Of a DNA stretch of 64,000 bases, positions 26,270 to 36,900 are shown one piece after another. The first letter of the stretch is position 1. Each line of letters begins with the position of its first letter. Position numbers and translations under genes: made by a program. This stretch comes from Algibacter miyuki (GTDB taxonomy: Bacteria > Bacteroidota > Bacteroidia > Flavobacteriales > Flavobacteriaceae), in assembly GCF_042427745.1 (NCBI RefSeq), contig NZ_JBHMFA010000005.1; one strand, given 5' to 3'. The notes under the pieces are model-generated. The model did not search any database, had not been told where the DNA came from, and saw only the letters and a program-made list of their open reading frames with translations.

Positions 26270-28645
26270 TTAAAATTTGAAATTATAAGAAATAGATGGA
26301 ATAAGGCCGAAAATTGATAACTGACTCGCTTCATTAGCTCCCGTGTCTTCATTTGCTCTGAAAGCTATTGAAGCCGCATTTTTACGATTATACGCGTTAT
26401 AAACTCCAAAAACCCAATAACCTTGCAGCCCCGATTTTCTAGTCGGTTTAGGCGTGTAGGTTGCTGAAAAATCTAAACGATGATACACGGGAAGTCTGTC
26501 TGAGTTTCGATCGCTATAACTTGGCACCGTAACGCCGCCATATTGATATTGTCCATTTGGGAAGGTTGCTGGTTGCCCTGTTTGAAATAGAAAATTAGCA
26601 TTTAACATCCATTTCTCATTTAAATCGTAACTTCCGGTAAGCGATATATCGTGCGTTTTATCGTAAGCTGTGTTGTACCATTTTCCATTGTTAATTCCGG
26701 TTTCGGTTGCATTTCTACCTGGTGTTTGTTGTTCAGATTTTGATAAGGTATACGCTAACCAACCTTTAAAACGACCTTCATTTTTTCTGAATAAAAACTC
26801 TAATCCGTAAGCACGTCCTTTTCCGTTGAGTATCACTTGTTCAATGGCATTATTAGCTACTAAATCGGCACCATCAATATAATCGATTCTGTTTTTTAGG
26901 GTTTTATAAAAACTTTCAACTTCTAAGGAAAAAGTATTATCATTAAAATCTTTAAAATACCCCACAGCATATTGATCTAGCAATTGTGGCTTAATGTATT
27001 TTCCGCTCGGCGTCCAAACATCTAAAGGTGTAGGCGAATTGGTGTTTGATAATAAATGAAGATATTGGCTCATTCTGTTATAACTCGCCTTTACCGACGA
27101 ATTTGAATTGAGCTGATAAGCCACTGCTGCACGAGGTTCTAGGTTATAAAAACTTTCGATAACATCGCTACGTTCAAAACTTTCAGAATCTATTGGTTTG
27201 CCTTTCTCATAAATTTGAAAATCCTCGTTAAATGTAACTGCTTCATCATTAGCATACACATTCAATTCATCTTGACCTAAACGATGAAAGGTACTTAAAC
27301 GCAATCCATACGAAAGGGATAAATTATTGGTTATTTTATGTTCTGCATCGACGTAAACAGCGTTTTCAAAAGCATATTTTTGAGTGAGCTTAAAAGGGTT
27401 AATACCCGAAGACTCTACTGTTGGCTTAATATCACCGGGATTAAAGGCGTAATAAATACTATTTAAACCATATTGAAGTTTTAATTTATTACTTAAATAA
27501 TGTTTGAAATCGTATTTTAGATTAACGTTTTTAATGCCTGAATCCCAATCGAATTCAACAAAATTAAGTTTTAGTCCGTAGTAATAATCCGAATAAATTA
27601 AGGATAGATTTGAAAAAATCTTATCAGAAAATAAATGATTCCATCTAAAATTTAAAACCGTATTGCCATAAACATTTTCAAACGTATCGGCAATGCTAAA
27701 CACATCGCGACCAAAATAACCCGAAAAATAAATGTTATTATTATCGTTTAGATTAAAACTCAACTTGGTGTTTAAATCGTAAAAATAAGCCTTATTATCC
27801 AAGTCGAAAAGCGGTAAAAATAAATGCGCATAACTAGAACGCCCTCCTAATAGAAATGATGCTTTGTCTTTCACCAAAGGCCCTTCTAACAATAGCCTGC
27901 TAGATACCAAACCAATGCCACCGTTAGCATGAAACTCTTTACTATTTCCTTCCTTTTGATAAATATCTAAAACAGAAGAAACACGTCCGCCATAACGAGC
28001 AGGAATACCTCCTTTGTAGAGTTTTAAGTCTTTAATGGCATCGGGATTAAACACCGAGAAAAAACCAAATAAATGCGACGAATTATAAATTGTAGCTTCA
28101 TCTAAAAGAATCAGGTTTTGATCGGCCGCTCCCCCTCGTACATTAAACCCAGACGCCGCTTCACCAGCCGTTGTTACTCCTGGCAATAAAGTTATAGCTT
28201 TTATAATATCGGCCTCACCAAGCACTACCGGAATGGCTTTTATAGTGCCTGACGTTAATTTATTAACACTCATTTGTGGTGCTTTAATATTGAGTTTTTC
28301 AATATTTTCGGTAATAACCACTTCGTCTAAGTTTTCTAAAGTATCCGTTAAACTAAGGTTACGGTTTTGATTATCGGAAAGCGTTATTGTTTCAACAATC
28401 GTATTAAACCCCAAGTAGCTTACCACCATTTTATACGTCCCTTCAGGCAAAGTAATGGAATAGAACCCATACTCATTGGTTGTGGTTCCCGATTGAATAT
28501 CCGGAAAAATAATATTAACACCAATAAGGGTTTCGTTACTGCTTTCTTCGGAAATAGTTCCGCTGACCGTAAATTTGTTTTGAGCATTTAAAGACATGCT
28601 AAAAAACATACAGGCCAAAATTAGCCCCAAAAAGAGGTTTTTCAT
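26270..28645 (-). CDS. TonB-dependent receptor with carboxypeptidase-like N-domain
   Basis: 791 residues with a signal peptide ending LNAQ (about residue 22). Residues 25-105 are a carboxypeptidase regulatory-like domain (FTVSGTISEESSNETLIGVNIIF...GFYSITLPEGTYKMVVSYLGF). Residues about 120-230 form the plug (GEADIIKAITLLPGVTTAGEAASGFNVRGGAADQNLILLDEA). The rest is a beta barrel ending in Phe (SYNFKF). This is the non-SusC type of receptor paired with DUF4249. The substrate cannot be read from the sequence. An icd terminator separates it from the upstream gene. Confidence 0.92.
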   Translation of the reverse strand: MKNLFLGLILACMFFSMSLNAQNKFTVSGTISEESSNETLIGVNIIFPDIQSGTTTNEYGFYSITLPEGTYKMVVSYLGFNTIVETITLSDNQNRNLSLTDTLENLDEVVITENIEKLNIKAPQMSVNKLTSGTIKAIPVVLGEADIIKAITLLPGVTTAGEAASGFNVRGGAADQNLILLDEATIYNSSHLFGFFSVFNPDAIKDLKLYKGGIPARYGGRVSSVLDIYQKEGNSKEFHANGGIGLVSSRLLLEGPLVKDKASFLLGGRSSYAHLFLPLFDLDNKAYFYDLNTKLSFNLNDNNNIYFSGYFGRDVFSIADTFENVYGNTVLNFRWNHLFSDKIFSNLSLIYSDYYYGLKLNFVEFDWDSGIKNVNLKYDFKHYLSNKLKLQYGLNSIYYAFNPGDIKPTVESSGINPFKLTQKYAFENAVYVDAEHKITNNLSLSYGLRLSTFHRLGQDELNVYANDEAVTFNEDFQIYEKGKPIDSESFERSDVIESFYNLEPRAAVAYQLNSNSSVKASYNRMSQYLHLLSNTNSPTPLDVWTPSGKYIKPQLLDQYAVGYFKDFNDNTFSLEVESFYKTLKNRIDYIDGADLVANNAIEQVILNGKGRAYGLEFLFRKNEGRFKGWLAYTLSKSEQQTPGRNATETGINNGKWYNTAYDKTHDISLTGSYDLNEKWMLNANFLFQTGQPATFPNGQYQYGGVTVPSYSDRNSDRLPVYHRLDFSATYTPKPTRKSGLQGYWVFGVYNAYNRKNAASIAFRANEDTGANEASQLSIFGLIPSISYNFKF

Positions 28646-28670
28646 AAAGAGTAATTTTTTATAAAAATAA

Positions 28671-28699
28671 AAAAAAGCTCCTACAATAGGAGCTTTTAA
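28671..28699 (-). terminator. Terminator after icd
   Basis: A perfect 11-bp stem AAAAGCTCCTA-CAA-TAGGAGCTTTT (28673-28697), with an A-run on the plus strand giving the U-tract in minus-strand reading. It lies 22 bases after the icd stop. Confidence 0.85.
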
Positions 28700-28720
28700 A
28701 ATTTATATTTAGAGTATTTC

Positions 28721-30931
28721 TTAATTCAAAATACTATTAAATGTTTTACTTGGTCTCATAGCCTGATTAATTAAATCTTCGTTTGGCTCATAATAACCTC
28801 CCAAATCTACAGGTGAACCTTGAATATCTATCAACTCTTTTAAAATAACGCTTTCGTTATCTGATAATTGTTTTGCGATTGGTGCAAATTCAGCTTTTAA
28901 AGCTTCATCTTCATTTTGGTTTGCTAATTCTTGTGCCCAATACATGGCTAAATAAAAGTGGCTTCCTCTATTATCTAATTCTCCAGATTTTCTAGAAGGC
29001 CCTTTTCTGTTTTCTAATAATTTATCAGTAGCATCATCTAACGTTTTACCTAAAATACTCGCTTTCGGGTTGCTATTTGCTAAACTAAAATGTTCTAAAG
29101 AAACGGCAAGTGCTAAAAATTCACCTAAAGAATCCCAACGTAAGTGGTTTTCTTCTAGTAATTGTTGCACGTGTTTTGGTGCAGAGCCACCTGCTCCAGT
29201 TTCAAATAAACCTCCACCATTCATTAACGGAACAATAGAAAGCATTTTTGCACTAGTTCCTACTTCTAAAATAGGAAACAAATCGGTTAAATAATCACGT
29301 AATACATTTCCAGAAACTGAAATCGTGTCTTTACCATCTTTTAAACGTTCGCAAGTAAAAAGCGTCGCATCAATAGGTGACAAAATTCTTAAATCTAAAC
29401 CTGTTGTATCGTGATCTTTTAAGTATGTATTTACTTTTTTAATAAGTTCAGCATCATGAGCTCTGTTTTCGTCTAACCAAAATACAGCAGGTGTTTCCGA
29501 AGCTCTAGCACGAGTTACAGCTAATTTTACCCAGTCTTGAATAGGTGCATCTTTTGCTTGACACATTCTCCAGATATCTCCGGCTTCTACATTATGCTCT
29601 AAAAGCGTTGCTCCAGAAGCATCAATAACTTTTACTACACCGTTTGAAGCTATTTCGAATGTTTTATCATGCGAACCATATTCTTCAGCTTTTTGAGCCA
29701 TTAAACCAACATTTGGCACAGTACCCATTGTTGTAGGATCAAAAGCACCGTGTTTTTTACAAAAATCGATAGTCGCTGTATAAATTCCAGCATAACTACT
29801 ATCTGGAATTACCGCTTTAGTGTCTTGTAATTTTCCTTCGGCATTCCACATTTGTCCCGAAGTACGAATCATCGCTGGCATAGATGCATCGATAATAACA
29901 TCACTTGGTACGTGTAGATTAGTAATTCCTTTATCACTATTTACCATGGCTAAATCGGCTCCATTTTCAAAAGCCGCATCGATAGCAGCTTTAATTTCGA
30001 TTTGTTTAGCTTCTGGTAATTCTTTTAAATTTTCAACTAAGTTGCCGTAACCATTATTAACGTCAACTCCTATTTCTTCAAAAGTTTTGCCATATTTAGC
30101 AAAAACATCTTTTAAATACACACGTACAGCATGACCAAAAATAATAGGATCACTTACCTTCATCATGGTTGCTTTCATATGTAACGATAATAAAACCCCA
30201 TTCGCTTTAGCATCCGCAAATTCAGTTTCAAAAAACGTGATTAAAGCTTTTTTGCTTAAAACTGTAGCATCGATAATCTCACCTTTTAACAGGTTTAATT
30301 TATCTTTTAATATCGTTTTGTTTCCATTAGCATCGGTGTGCTCAATAGTTACGCTTGTTGCTTCTGGAAGGGTTACCGATTTTTCGTTATGTGCAAAATC
30401 GCCAGCTTCCATAGTCGCTACATGTGTTTTAGAATCGCTACTCCACGCTCCCATTGAATGTGGATTGTTTTTAGCATAATTCTTAACAGCTTTTGGTGCA
30501 CGACGGTCACTATTACCTTCACGTAAAACAGGGTTTACAGCACTACCTTTAATTTTATCGTAACGTGCATTTATTTCTTTTTCAGCATCTGTTTTAGGCT
30601 CATCTACATAACTTGGAATAGCAAAACCTTTACTTTGCAATTCTGCAATAGCAGCTTTTAACTGGGTTAAAGATGCACTAACATTTGGTAATTTAATAAT
30701 ATTGGCTTCAGGCTTTTTTGCTAATTCACCTAGAAAAGCTAAATCGTCTGAAACTTTTTGGTCTTCATTTAAAAAATCAGGAAAAACGGCTAAAATTCTT
30801 GCTGCTAATGAGATATCTTTTGTTTCGATATTTATTCCCGCAGATTTCACAAAATTTTGAACAATAGGTAAAAAAGAGCGTGTTGCTAAAGCCGGAGCTT
30901 CGTCCGTTTTTGTATAAATAATTTTAGACAT
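28721..30931 (-). CDS. icd: NADP-dependent isocitrate dehydrogenase, monomeric type
   Basis: 736 residues, the size of monomeric (type II) IDH, and unlike the ~415-residue dimeric enzyme. It oxidises isocitrate to 2-oxoglutarate with NADP in the TCA cycle. Characteristic stretches: EGNSDRRAPKAVKNYAKNNPHSMG near residue 140, SLHMKATMMKVSDPIIFGH, NSDKGITNLHVPSDVIIDASMPAMIR, and ETGAGGSAPKHVQQLLEENHLRWDSLGEF near 590. It is monocistronic, with its own terminator and a long upstream region. Confidence 0.97.
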   Translation of the reverse strand: MSKIIYTKTDEAPALATRSFLPIVQNFVKSAGINIETKDISLAARILAVFPDFLNEDQKVSDDLAFLGELAKKPEANIIKLPNVSASLTQLKAAIAELQSKGFAIPSYVDEPKTDAEKEINARYDKIKGSAVNPVLREGNSDRRAPKAVKNYAKNNPHSMGAWSSDSKTHVATMEAGDFAHNEKSVTLPEATSVTIEHTDANGNKTILKDKLNLLKGEIIDATVLSKKALITFFETEFADAKANGVLLSLHMKATMMKVSDPIIFGHAVRVYLKDVFAKYGKTFEEIGVDVNNGYGNLVENLKELPEAKQIEIKAAIDAAFENGADLAMVNSDKGITNLHVPSDVIIDASMPAMIRTSGQMWNAEGKLQDTKAVIPDSSYAGIYTATIDFCKKHGAFDPTTMGTVPNVGLMAQKAEEYGSHDKTFEIASNGVVKVIDASGATLLEHNVEAGDIWRMCQAKDAPIQDWVKLAVTRARASETPAVFWLDENRAHDAELIKKVNTYLKDHDTTGLDLRILSPIDATLFTCERLKDGKDTISVSGNVLRDYLTDLFPILEVGTSAKMLSIVPLMNGGGLFETGAGGSAPKHVQQLLEENHLRWDSLGEFLALAVSLEHFSLANSNPKASILGKTLDDATDKLLENRKGPSRKSGELDNRGSHFYLAMYWAQELANQNEDEALKAEFAPIAKQLSDNESVILKELIDIQGSPVDLGGYYEPNEDLINQAMRPSKTFNSILN

Positions 30932-31597
30932 TCGTTTGATTTTTTTATTTAGTTATTTAAGTCGTAAAAAGAGCAAAAAATATAACCTGACATTTTTTGC
31001 GTTGCGAATATACGAAAATTGACTTTTAAAACAGCGGAATTTCCATGTGAAATACATATAATTGACACTAATTTTATAAGTTTTTCCACAAAATCATAAA
31101 TTATTCAGAAAACAAAAAAAAAGGTTTTATTAATTATGAATATGATAATACAGCGCTTGTTTTATTATCAATATTCAATAAAAACTAAGTTTCTAAAATT
31201 CCGCGTATTTCTTATTACATCATGTATTTGTCTGATTTTCAAATAACGCGATATTGGGCTCACAGAAAAAAACATTTCTATTAATTCCGTTTTCATATGA
31301 AAAAATAATACGATGAATTGCCCTCAATGTATGCCTTATTTTTCCGAATAAAGGCTTCAAAAAGACATAAAAAAAGAAGGTTATTATATTTTGAAAAAAT
31401 TCACATACAGACTTCAAAATGAATTTTGCTAAATCCTTAATATATTGACATGAATTATAGGTAAATAATAAAACATACACTCTAAGCCTTTATAACTATT
31501 GATATGTTACATATTTTATATAGAATGTTACATATTTTATATTAAACGAAGTACACAAGATATACCTTGTGTGAAGCTATTAATAAACTCTATAAAA
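30932..31597. other. 666-base non-coding region between icd and the SUMF1 gene
   Basis: AT-rich, between divergent genes. A possible minus-strand frame at 31220-31480 (86 codons) has no family features and is not called. The only clear structure is the 21-bp-period direct repeat at 31504-31542. I could not find a convincing TAnnTTTG box for either gene. Confidence 0.6.
31504..31542. promoter_or_regulatory. Direct repeat ATGTTACATATTTTATAT x2, 21-bp period
   Basis: Identical 18-base copies at 31504-31521 and 31525-31542, two helical turns apart, 56-94 bases before the SUMF1-gene ATG. Each holds the pseudo-palindrome ATGT-T-ACAT. A related 15-mer, AGAATGTTACATATT, occurs on the minus strand about 100 bases ahead of murQ (25322-25336). 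The arrangement suggests a regulator binding two adjacent sites. Confidence 0.5.
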
Positions 31598-33058
31598 ATG
31601 AAAACAAAAACTACCCTTTTAATTCTGATGTTGTTTTGCTTAAATCTATCGGCAAACAATATTAACGTAAGTAATATTTCTTTAGAAAATCAAAACGCTG
31701 CCCAATGGGTACAAGTAGAATTCGATTTAAGTTGGGAAAATTCTTGGCGCATAAGTGCTGGCCCATCTAACTGGGATGCTGCTTGGGTGTTTATTAAATA
31801 TAGAATAAATAGTGGCGATTGGCAACACGCTCAACTATCGCAGTCCGATTTTGTAGCCGCCTCTGGAAGCACTATAGATGTATCTAAGGATGGTGTTGGA
31901 GCCTTTATTTATCGTGATAGCGACGGCAGTGGCGATTTAATCTTACAAGATTTACGATTGCGTTGGGATTATGACTCTATAGATTCTAATGATATTATCG
32001 ACATTAAAGTCTTTGCTATTGAAATGGTATATGTACCAGAAGGACCGTTTTTTCTTGGTGGTGGCACTGGCGATGAAAGAGCTAAATTCTATTCAGGAAA
32101 TTTAAACACCTCATATAATGTAACTTCAGAGAATGCCATTTCGATATCTAATGGAAATGGAAATTTATATTACGATGCAGGATCTATTCTCTCAGGAGGC
32201 GACCAATTAGGCCCTATTCCAGCCTCATATCCTAAGGGTTATAATGCTTTTTATTGTATGAAATACGAAGCTACTCAAGGCCAAGTTGTTGCTTACTTCA
32301 ATACTTTAACAGAGGTACAAAAAGCAGAAAAAGACCCTACGGGCCCCCATGGCACAAACCGACAATCCACAGTATACAGAAACAATATAACATGGACTCC
32401 GGGTAGCGCTAATGCAACCACAACAACCCCAGATATAGCTATTAATTATATTGATTATGTTATTTTAGTATCGTATTTAGATTGGGCTGGATTAAGACCT
32501 ATGAGCGAATTTGAATACGAAAAAGCTTGCCGTGGCCCAATTCTTCCTAAAGCCAATGAATATGCTTGGGGCAATACTAATATCGCAACGGAAGAGTACA
32601 CTTTTTCGAACATCGACACCCCAAGCGAACTTATAACTAACATAGCTCAAAATACAGGTAATATAATTTATAATTCAACTGATGGATTACCATCGGGTCC
32701 CAAACGTGTTGGTATACTCGCTGCAAGTTCCATAAACCATACTAGAGAAGAAACCGGTGGTAGCTATTATGGTATCATGGAATTATCTGGAAATTTATAC
32801 GAGCGTGTTATTTATGCAGGAAATCCAAATGGTCGCGCCTTTGTTCCAAACCATGGCGATGGTAACTTAACCAATTTAGGAGATGCCGATGTGGATACAT
32901 GGCCAATTATAAATCCCTTTGGTTGGGCATATCGAGGTGGAGCATTTGCCAACACATCAACTTTTATGCGAGTTTCAGACCGATATGAATCTGCCGCAGC
33001 ATATAGTACAACAAATAGCAGTAGAATTGGTTTTAGAGCCGTACGTTCCGCAAACTAA
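31598..33058 (+). CDS. Exported SUMF1-fold (formylglycine-generating enzyme-like) protein without catalytic Cys
   Basis: 486 residues from the ATG at 31598 (the open frame extends upstream, but only this start gives a signal peptide, KTKTTLLILMLFCLNLSA). Residues about 20-140 form a beta domain of its own (VSNISLENQNAAQWVQVEFDL...). From about 145 the FGE-sulfatase fold follows: MVYVPEGPFFLGG, YCMKYEATQGQ, RPMSEFEYEKACRG, MELSGNLYERV, and RGGAF...RIGFRAVRS at the end. In true FGE the segment after RGG holds two catalytic Cys; here it reads ANTSTFMRV, with none. So it is probably not the sulfatase-maturing enzyme. It is followed after 11 bases by the GDG-repeat gene and then by the hybrid sensor. 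Confidence 0.85.
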   Translation: MKTKTTLLILMLFCLNLSANNINVSNISLENQNAAQWVQVEFDLSWENSWRISAGPSNWDAAWVFIKYRINSGDWQHAQLSQSDFVAASGSTIDVSKDGVGAFIYRDSDGSGDLILQDLRLRWDYDSIDSNDIIDIKVFAIEMVYVPEGPFFLGGGTGDERAKFYSGNLNTSYNVTSENAISISNGNGNLYYDAGSILSGGDQLGPIPASYPKGYNAFYCMKYEATQGQVVAYFNTLTEVQKAEKDPTGPHGTNRQSTVYRNNITWTPGSANATTTTPDIAINYIDYVILVSYLDWAGLRPMSEFEYEKACRGPILPKANEYAWGNTNIATEEYTFSNIDTPSELITNIAQNTGNIIYNSTDGLPSGPKRVGILAASSINHTREETGGSYYGIMELSGNLYERVIYAGNPNGRAFVPNHGDGNLTNLGDADVDTWPIINPFGWAYRGGAFANTSTFMRVSDRYESAAAYSTTNSSRIGFRAVRSAN

Positions 33059-33069
33059 ACCCAGAAGCC

Positions 33070-33921
33070 ATGACAAATAAATTATATTTTATAGGTGTAT
33101 TTCTATCAAGCCTTATGGCGAGCGCACAGTTTGGCGGCGGACAACACGACGGTAGCGATTCATCTACACGTATTGGAAGTCGCTTATCGGGAGAAGTTGC
33201 TTCGGTGTCGGTACTTTACCAAGGTAATATGGGCGATGGGTTTGATGTGGCACAAAACCAAGTTTTACTTACCAACTCCAATTTTAATATATATCGTGGT
33301 AGTTCGGGGGATGGGTTTTCGAAAAACAATGCTTCGGTAACCCTGTCTGGAAGCAACATAAAAAGTTTGTATTTTGGAAGTATTGGAGACGGTCACGCCG
33401 AAAACCATGCACAATCTTTAATTAGGGGTGAGTTGTTAAGCATGCTATACCAAGGCAACATAGGCGATGGTGCAACAGAAAACGGGTTAAACAACGTTTT
33501 TGTAACAGGGTTTATACTCGATATTTTTAAAGGAGGAAGTGGCGATGGAGCAACCAGTAAATTAAGCGCCAACAGTTTATTATCAGGATTACTAACAGCA
33601 CTTTATAATGGTGGCCATGGCGATGGTTTTTCAGTTGAAGACATAACAACTACCTTTATTTCTTTAGGTTTGGTGGAAGAATTAGTAAAACTGGAAGTGC
33701 TACTCTACCCTAACCCAGCTAGCGATTTGGTGCATTTAAAAGCAGAAAATAATACTGAAATTTCAAACATTCAGCTATATGATGTTACCGGAAAAAACAT
33801 AAATATCAAGCTATCAAAAAATAATACATTGAATGTGAGTTCCCTTTCCGAAGGTGTTTATTTATTAAATATAATTTCGGTTAACAATAAGATAACCAAG
33901 AAATTAATCATAAAAAGATGA
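33070..33921 (+). CDS. T9SS type A secreted protein with Y-G-x-x-G-D-G repeats
   Basis: 283 residues: signal peptide (ending ASAQ, about residue 20), six repeats, and a type A T9SS sorting domain (LLYPNPASDLVHL...GVYLLNIISVNNK...KLIIKR) from about residue 212. Each repeat is 25-26 residues and opens with Y/F-x-G-x-x-GDG: YQGNMGDG, YRGSSGDG, YFGSIGDG, YQGNIGDG, FKGGSGDG, YNGGHGDG. The parts between are Ser/Asn/Leu-rich strands. The regular spacing suggests a beta solenoid, perhaps with Ca-binding GDG turns; both are inference. I do not recognise a named family. It lies 11 bases after the SUMF1-fold gene and 53 before the sensor gene. Confidence 0.75.
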   Translation: MTNKLYFIGVFLSSLMASAQFGGGQHDGSDSSTRIGSRLSGEVASVSVLYQGNMGDGFDVAQNQVLLTNSNFNIYRGSSGDGFSKNNASVTLSGSNIKSLYFGSIGDGHAENHAQSLIRGELLSMLYQGNIGDGATENGLNNVFVTGFILDIFKGGSGDGATSKLSANSLLSGLLTALYNGGHGDGFSVEDITTTFISLGLVEELVKLEVLLYPNPASDLVHLKAENNTEISNIQLYDVTGKNINIKLSKNNTLNVSSLSEGVYLLNIISVNNKITKKLIIKR

Positions 33922-33974
33922 AAAATTCATAACTTAGTCATAGTTTCAAATAAAACATTAGTTAATCCGAAATT

Positions 33975-36900
33975 ATGACCATTTGTTCCCCTCAAAACAA
34001 GTCGATATATTTAATATCTATAGTCTTTTTTTGCGTAATTTTAACTCATGCTCAACAGGTTTTTAATGTTGAAAAAGATTCTATTTCCGAAACCAAACAA
34101 TTTGCATTTAAAACATTAACTATTCATGATGGTCTGTCCCAAAACAGCGTTATTAGTATTGCACAAGATAGTATTGGCTATTTATGGTTAGCCACGCAAG
34201 ATGGTCTAAATAAATACGATGGAAGAAACTTTACCCATTACAACAAGCAATTTGAAGATATTACGAGAGCTACTTTTAGTAAACTTGGTAAAATTTACAT
34301 CGATAAACAAAACCGCCTTTGGATCATTTCGCACTCTGGAAAATTAGAGCGTTATCATCCAGAAACCGATGATTTTAGCAGCATCAACATGCCTTCCCAT
34401 GTAAATTCCATTTTTCAAGATAACGCTCTAAACTTTTATATAGGACGTTATAATAATGGACTTTTAAAAATAAATGCCGAAACAAAAGATACCATCTCTA
34501 TTTTTAAAAATAAACATAAATTTAAAACCGTTTACGATTATTTAGAAGTAGACAACACCCTACTTGTTGCCACTTCGGGAGCTGTTTTTCAAATTTCAGA
34601 AGATAACAGTTTCAAAATAATTAAAAACGATAGTTTAATAAATTTCAGCACCTTAGACCAGGATAAAAATGGAATTATCTGGCTAGGTTCTTATGGTGAT
34701 GGATTATATTTTAAGAAGAAAAATGACAACAATTTTAGTCGATATAACCATCCGAACCTCCCAAAAAACATCAACATTGAAGATATACTGGTAGATTCTA
34801 AAAACAGACTTTGGTTGGCAACCTACGGCCATGGCGTATTTTTAATAGAAGATACTCTGAAAAACGTTACCAATTTTATGGCAAATAAAAACAACCCTTT
34901 TGCCATTCATTATAATGACATACTCTCTATTTACGAAGATGCGTCAGGTATTATTTGGTTTGGATCCGATGGCACAGGTGTTAGTTATTATGACGAACAT
35001 CTAATTAAATTCAATATACTAACCAATAACCAAGTACCCAAATCCATAAATGTTGATATGGTGCGCAGTATCACTACTGATACAAAAAATAATATCTGGA
35101 TTGGCACTTCCGGTAAAGGACTAACCCGCTATAATGTAATTTCAAAAAAATATAAAAGTTATACCGTAAAAAATGCCGCTTTAGCCAGTGATCGCGTTAT
35201 AAGCTTAAATTTTAACGCTGATGATTTATGGATTGGTCATCAAGGTTACGGTCTTAATATTTTAGAATCTTCTGGCGACATTCAATTTTATCCAGAATTG
35301 GCAACCTACACCATTTGGCATATCGCAAATGCAGGAATCAACCAAATGTGGCTTTGCACTGAAGCTCATGGCTTATTACTTTTTGATAAAACCATCGGTA
35401 TTTTAAAGATATTTAACACAGAAAACTCGAACCTAAAAACAAATAACATTAGAACTCTAGCCGAAGACCAAAATCACCTTTGGATAGGAACCGGAGATGA
35501 TGGCGTTTTTAAATTGAATAAAAACACAGATAAAATTACTAAAGTAAAAAAACTAAATTCCAAAATAAAGAGCCTCTACGTCTCAAAAAACACGCTATGG
35601 ATTGGCACCAACGGCGATGGATTAAAAAAATATAACATTACCCAAAACACCGTAAAAACTTTTACTATTAAAAACGGACTTCCAAATGATGTGGTTTACA
35701 GCATTTTACCACACCTGCAAGAACAACTTTGGTTAAGTACAAACAACGGCTTAAGCAAATTAAGTTTGAATACCCAAGAGGAGCATTTTGAAAACTTTAG
35801 TATTTACGATGGCTTACAAGGAAAAGAATTTAACACTGGTGCGGCTTTTAAAGATACCAAAGGCTTTTTATATTTTGGCGGTCTGGAAGGTATAAATTGG
35901 TTTCACCCCAGTAAATTAACCTACAATACCACCAAACCAAAAACAATAATTACCAATTTTGATGTCTTTTTAAAAGCACAACCATTAAAACAGAATACCA
36001 CCTTAAAACACGACCAAAACACGGTAACGTTCACTTTTTCGAGTCTTCATTTTTCACAGCCCGAACGTAATTTATACGAATACCAACTCGTAAACCATGA
36101 TGCCGATTGGATTTCCTCTGGCAACAACAATATGGCGCATTACACCAATTTACCGCCAAACACCTACACTTTTAAAGTAATATCTTGTAGTTACGATGGC
36201 ATTTGGAATAAAACGCCTGCAACCTTTACCTTCACAATAAATCAACCTTGGTATTTTAGCACAGTTGCAAAACTCTGTTATGTGTTGTTATTTTTATTAA
36301 TCAGCTATGGTATTTATGCTTATTTAAAATGGCGTTGGCACTTGAAAATGCAGCTTCAATTTGAACATCAAGAAACCAACCGCTTAAAAAAATTAAACCA
36401 TTTTAAAACCAAATTATACACCAATTTATCGCACGAATTCCGAACACCGTTAACCTTAATTACAGGGCCTATTGAAAACCAACTAAATAATCCCGACTTG
36501 CCGGAACAAGCCAAAAAGGAACTTAAAATGGTACAGAGAAATTCTGATAGGCTATTAAACTTAGTAAATCAACTTCTCGATTTATCAAAATTAGAATCGG
36601 GAAACTTAAACCTTTCAGTAACCAACGGAAATTTAAACCTCTTATTAAAACAGTTGGTTTATGCTTTTAAATTTAAAGCTAAAGAGAAAAACATTAATTA
36701 TTCATATCAACTTCAACCTATAGAGGATGCTTGGTTTGATGCCGATGTGATTGAAAAAATAGTAACAAACCTGCTCGCTAATGCCATAAAATACACACCA
36801 GAACAAGGAGAAATTCATTTTGAAACCAACCTTCAAAGTGGGCAATTAATTCTGACGGTTATCAATAATGGCAATACCCTAACCGACTATAAAATTAGAA

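Noticed and set aside
31220..31480. 86-codon minus-strand frame upstream of the SUMF1 gene
   Set aside because: Composition is that of translated AT-rich spacer; no family motif, no start signal, no conserved neighbour arrangement.
31598..33058. Sulfatase-activating formylglycine-generating enzyme
   Set aside because: The fold fits but both catalytic cysteines are missing and the protein is exported.
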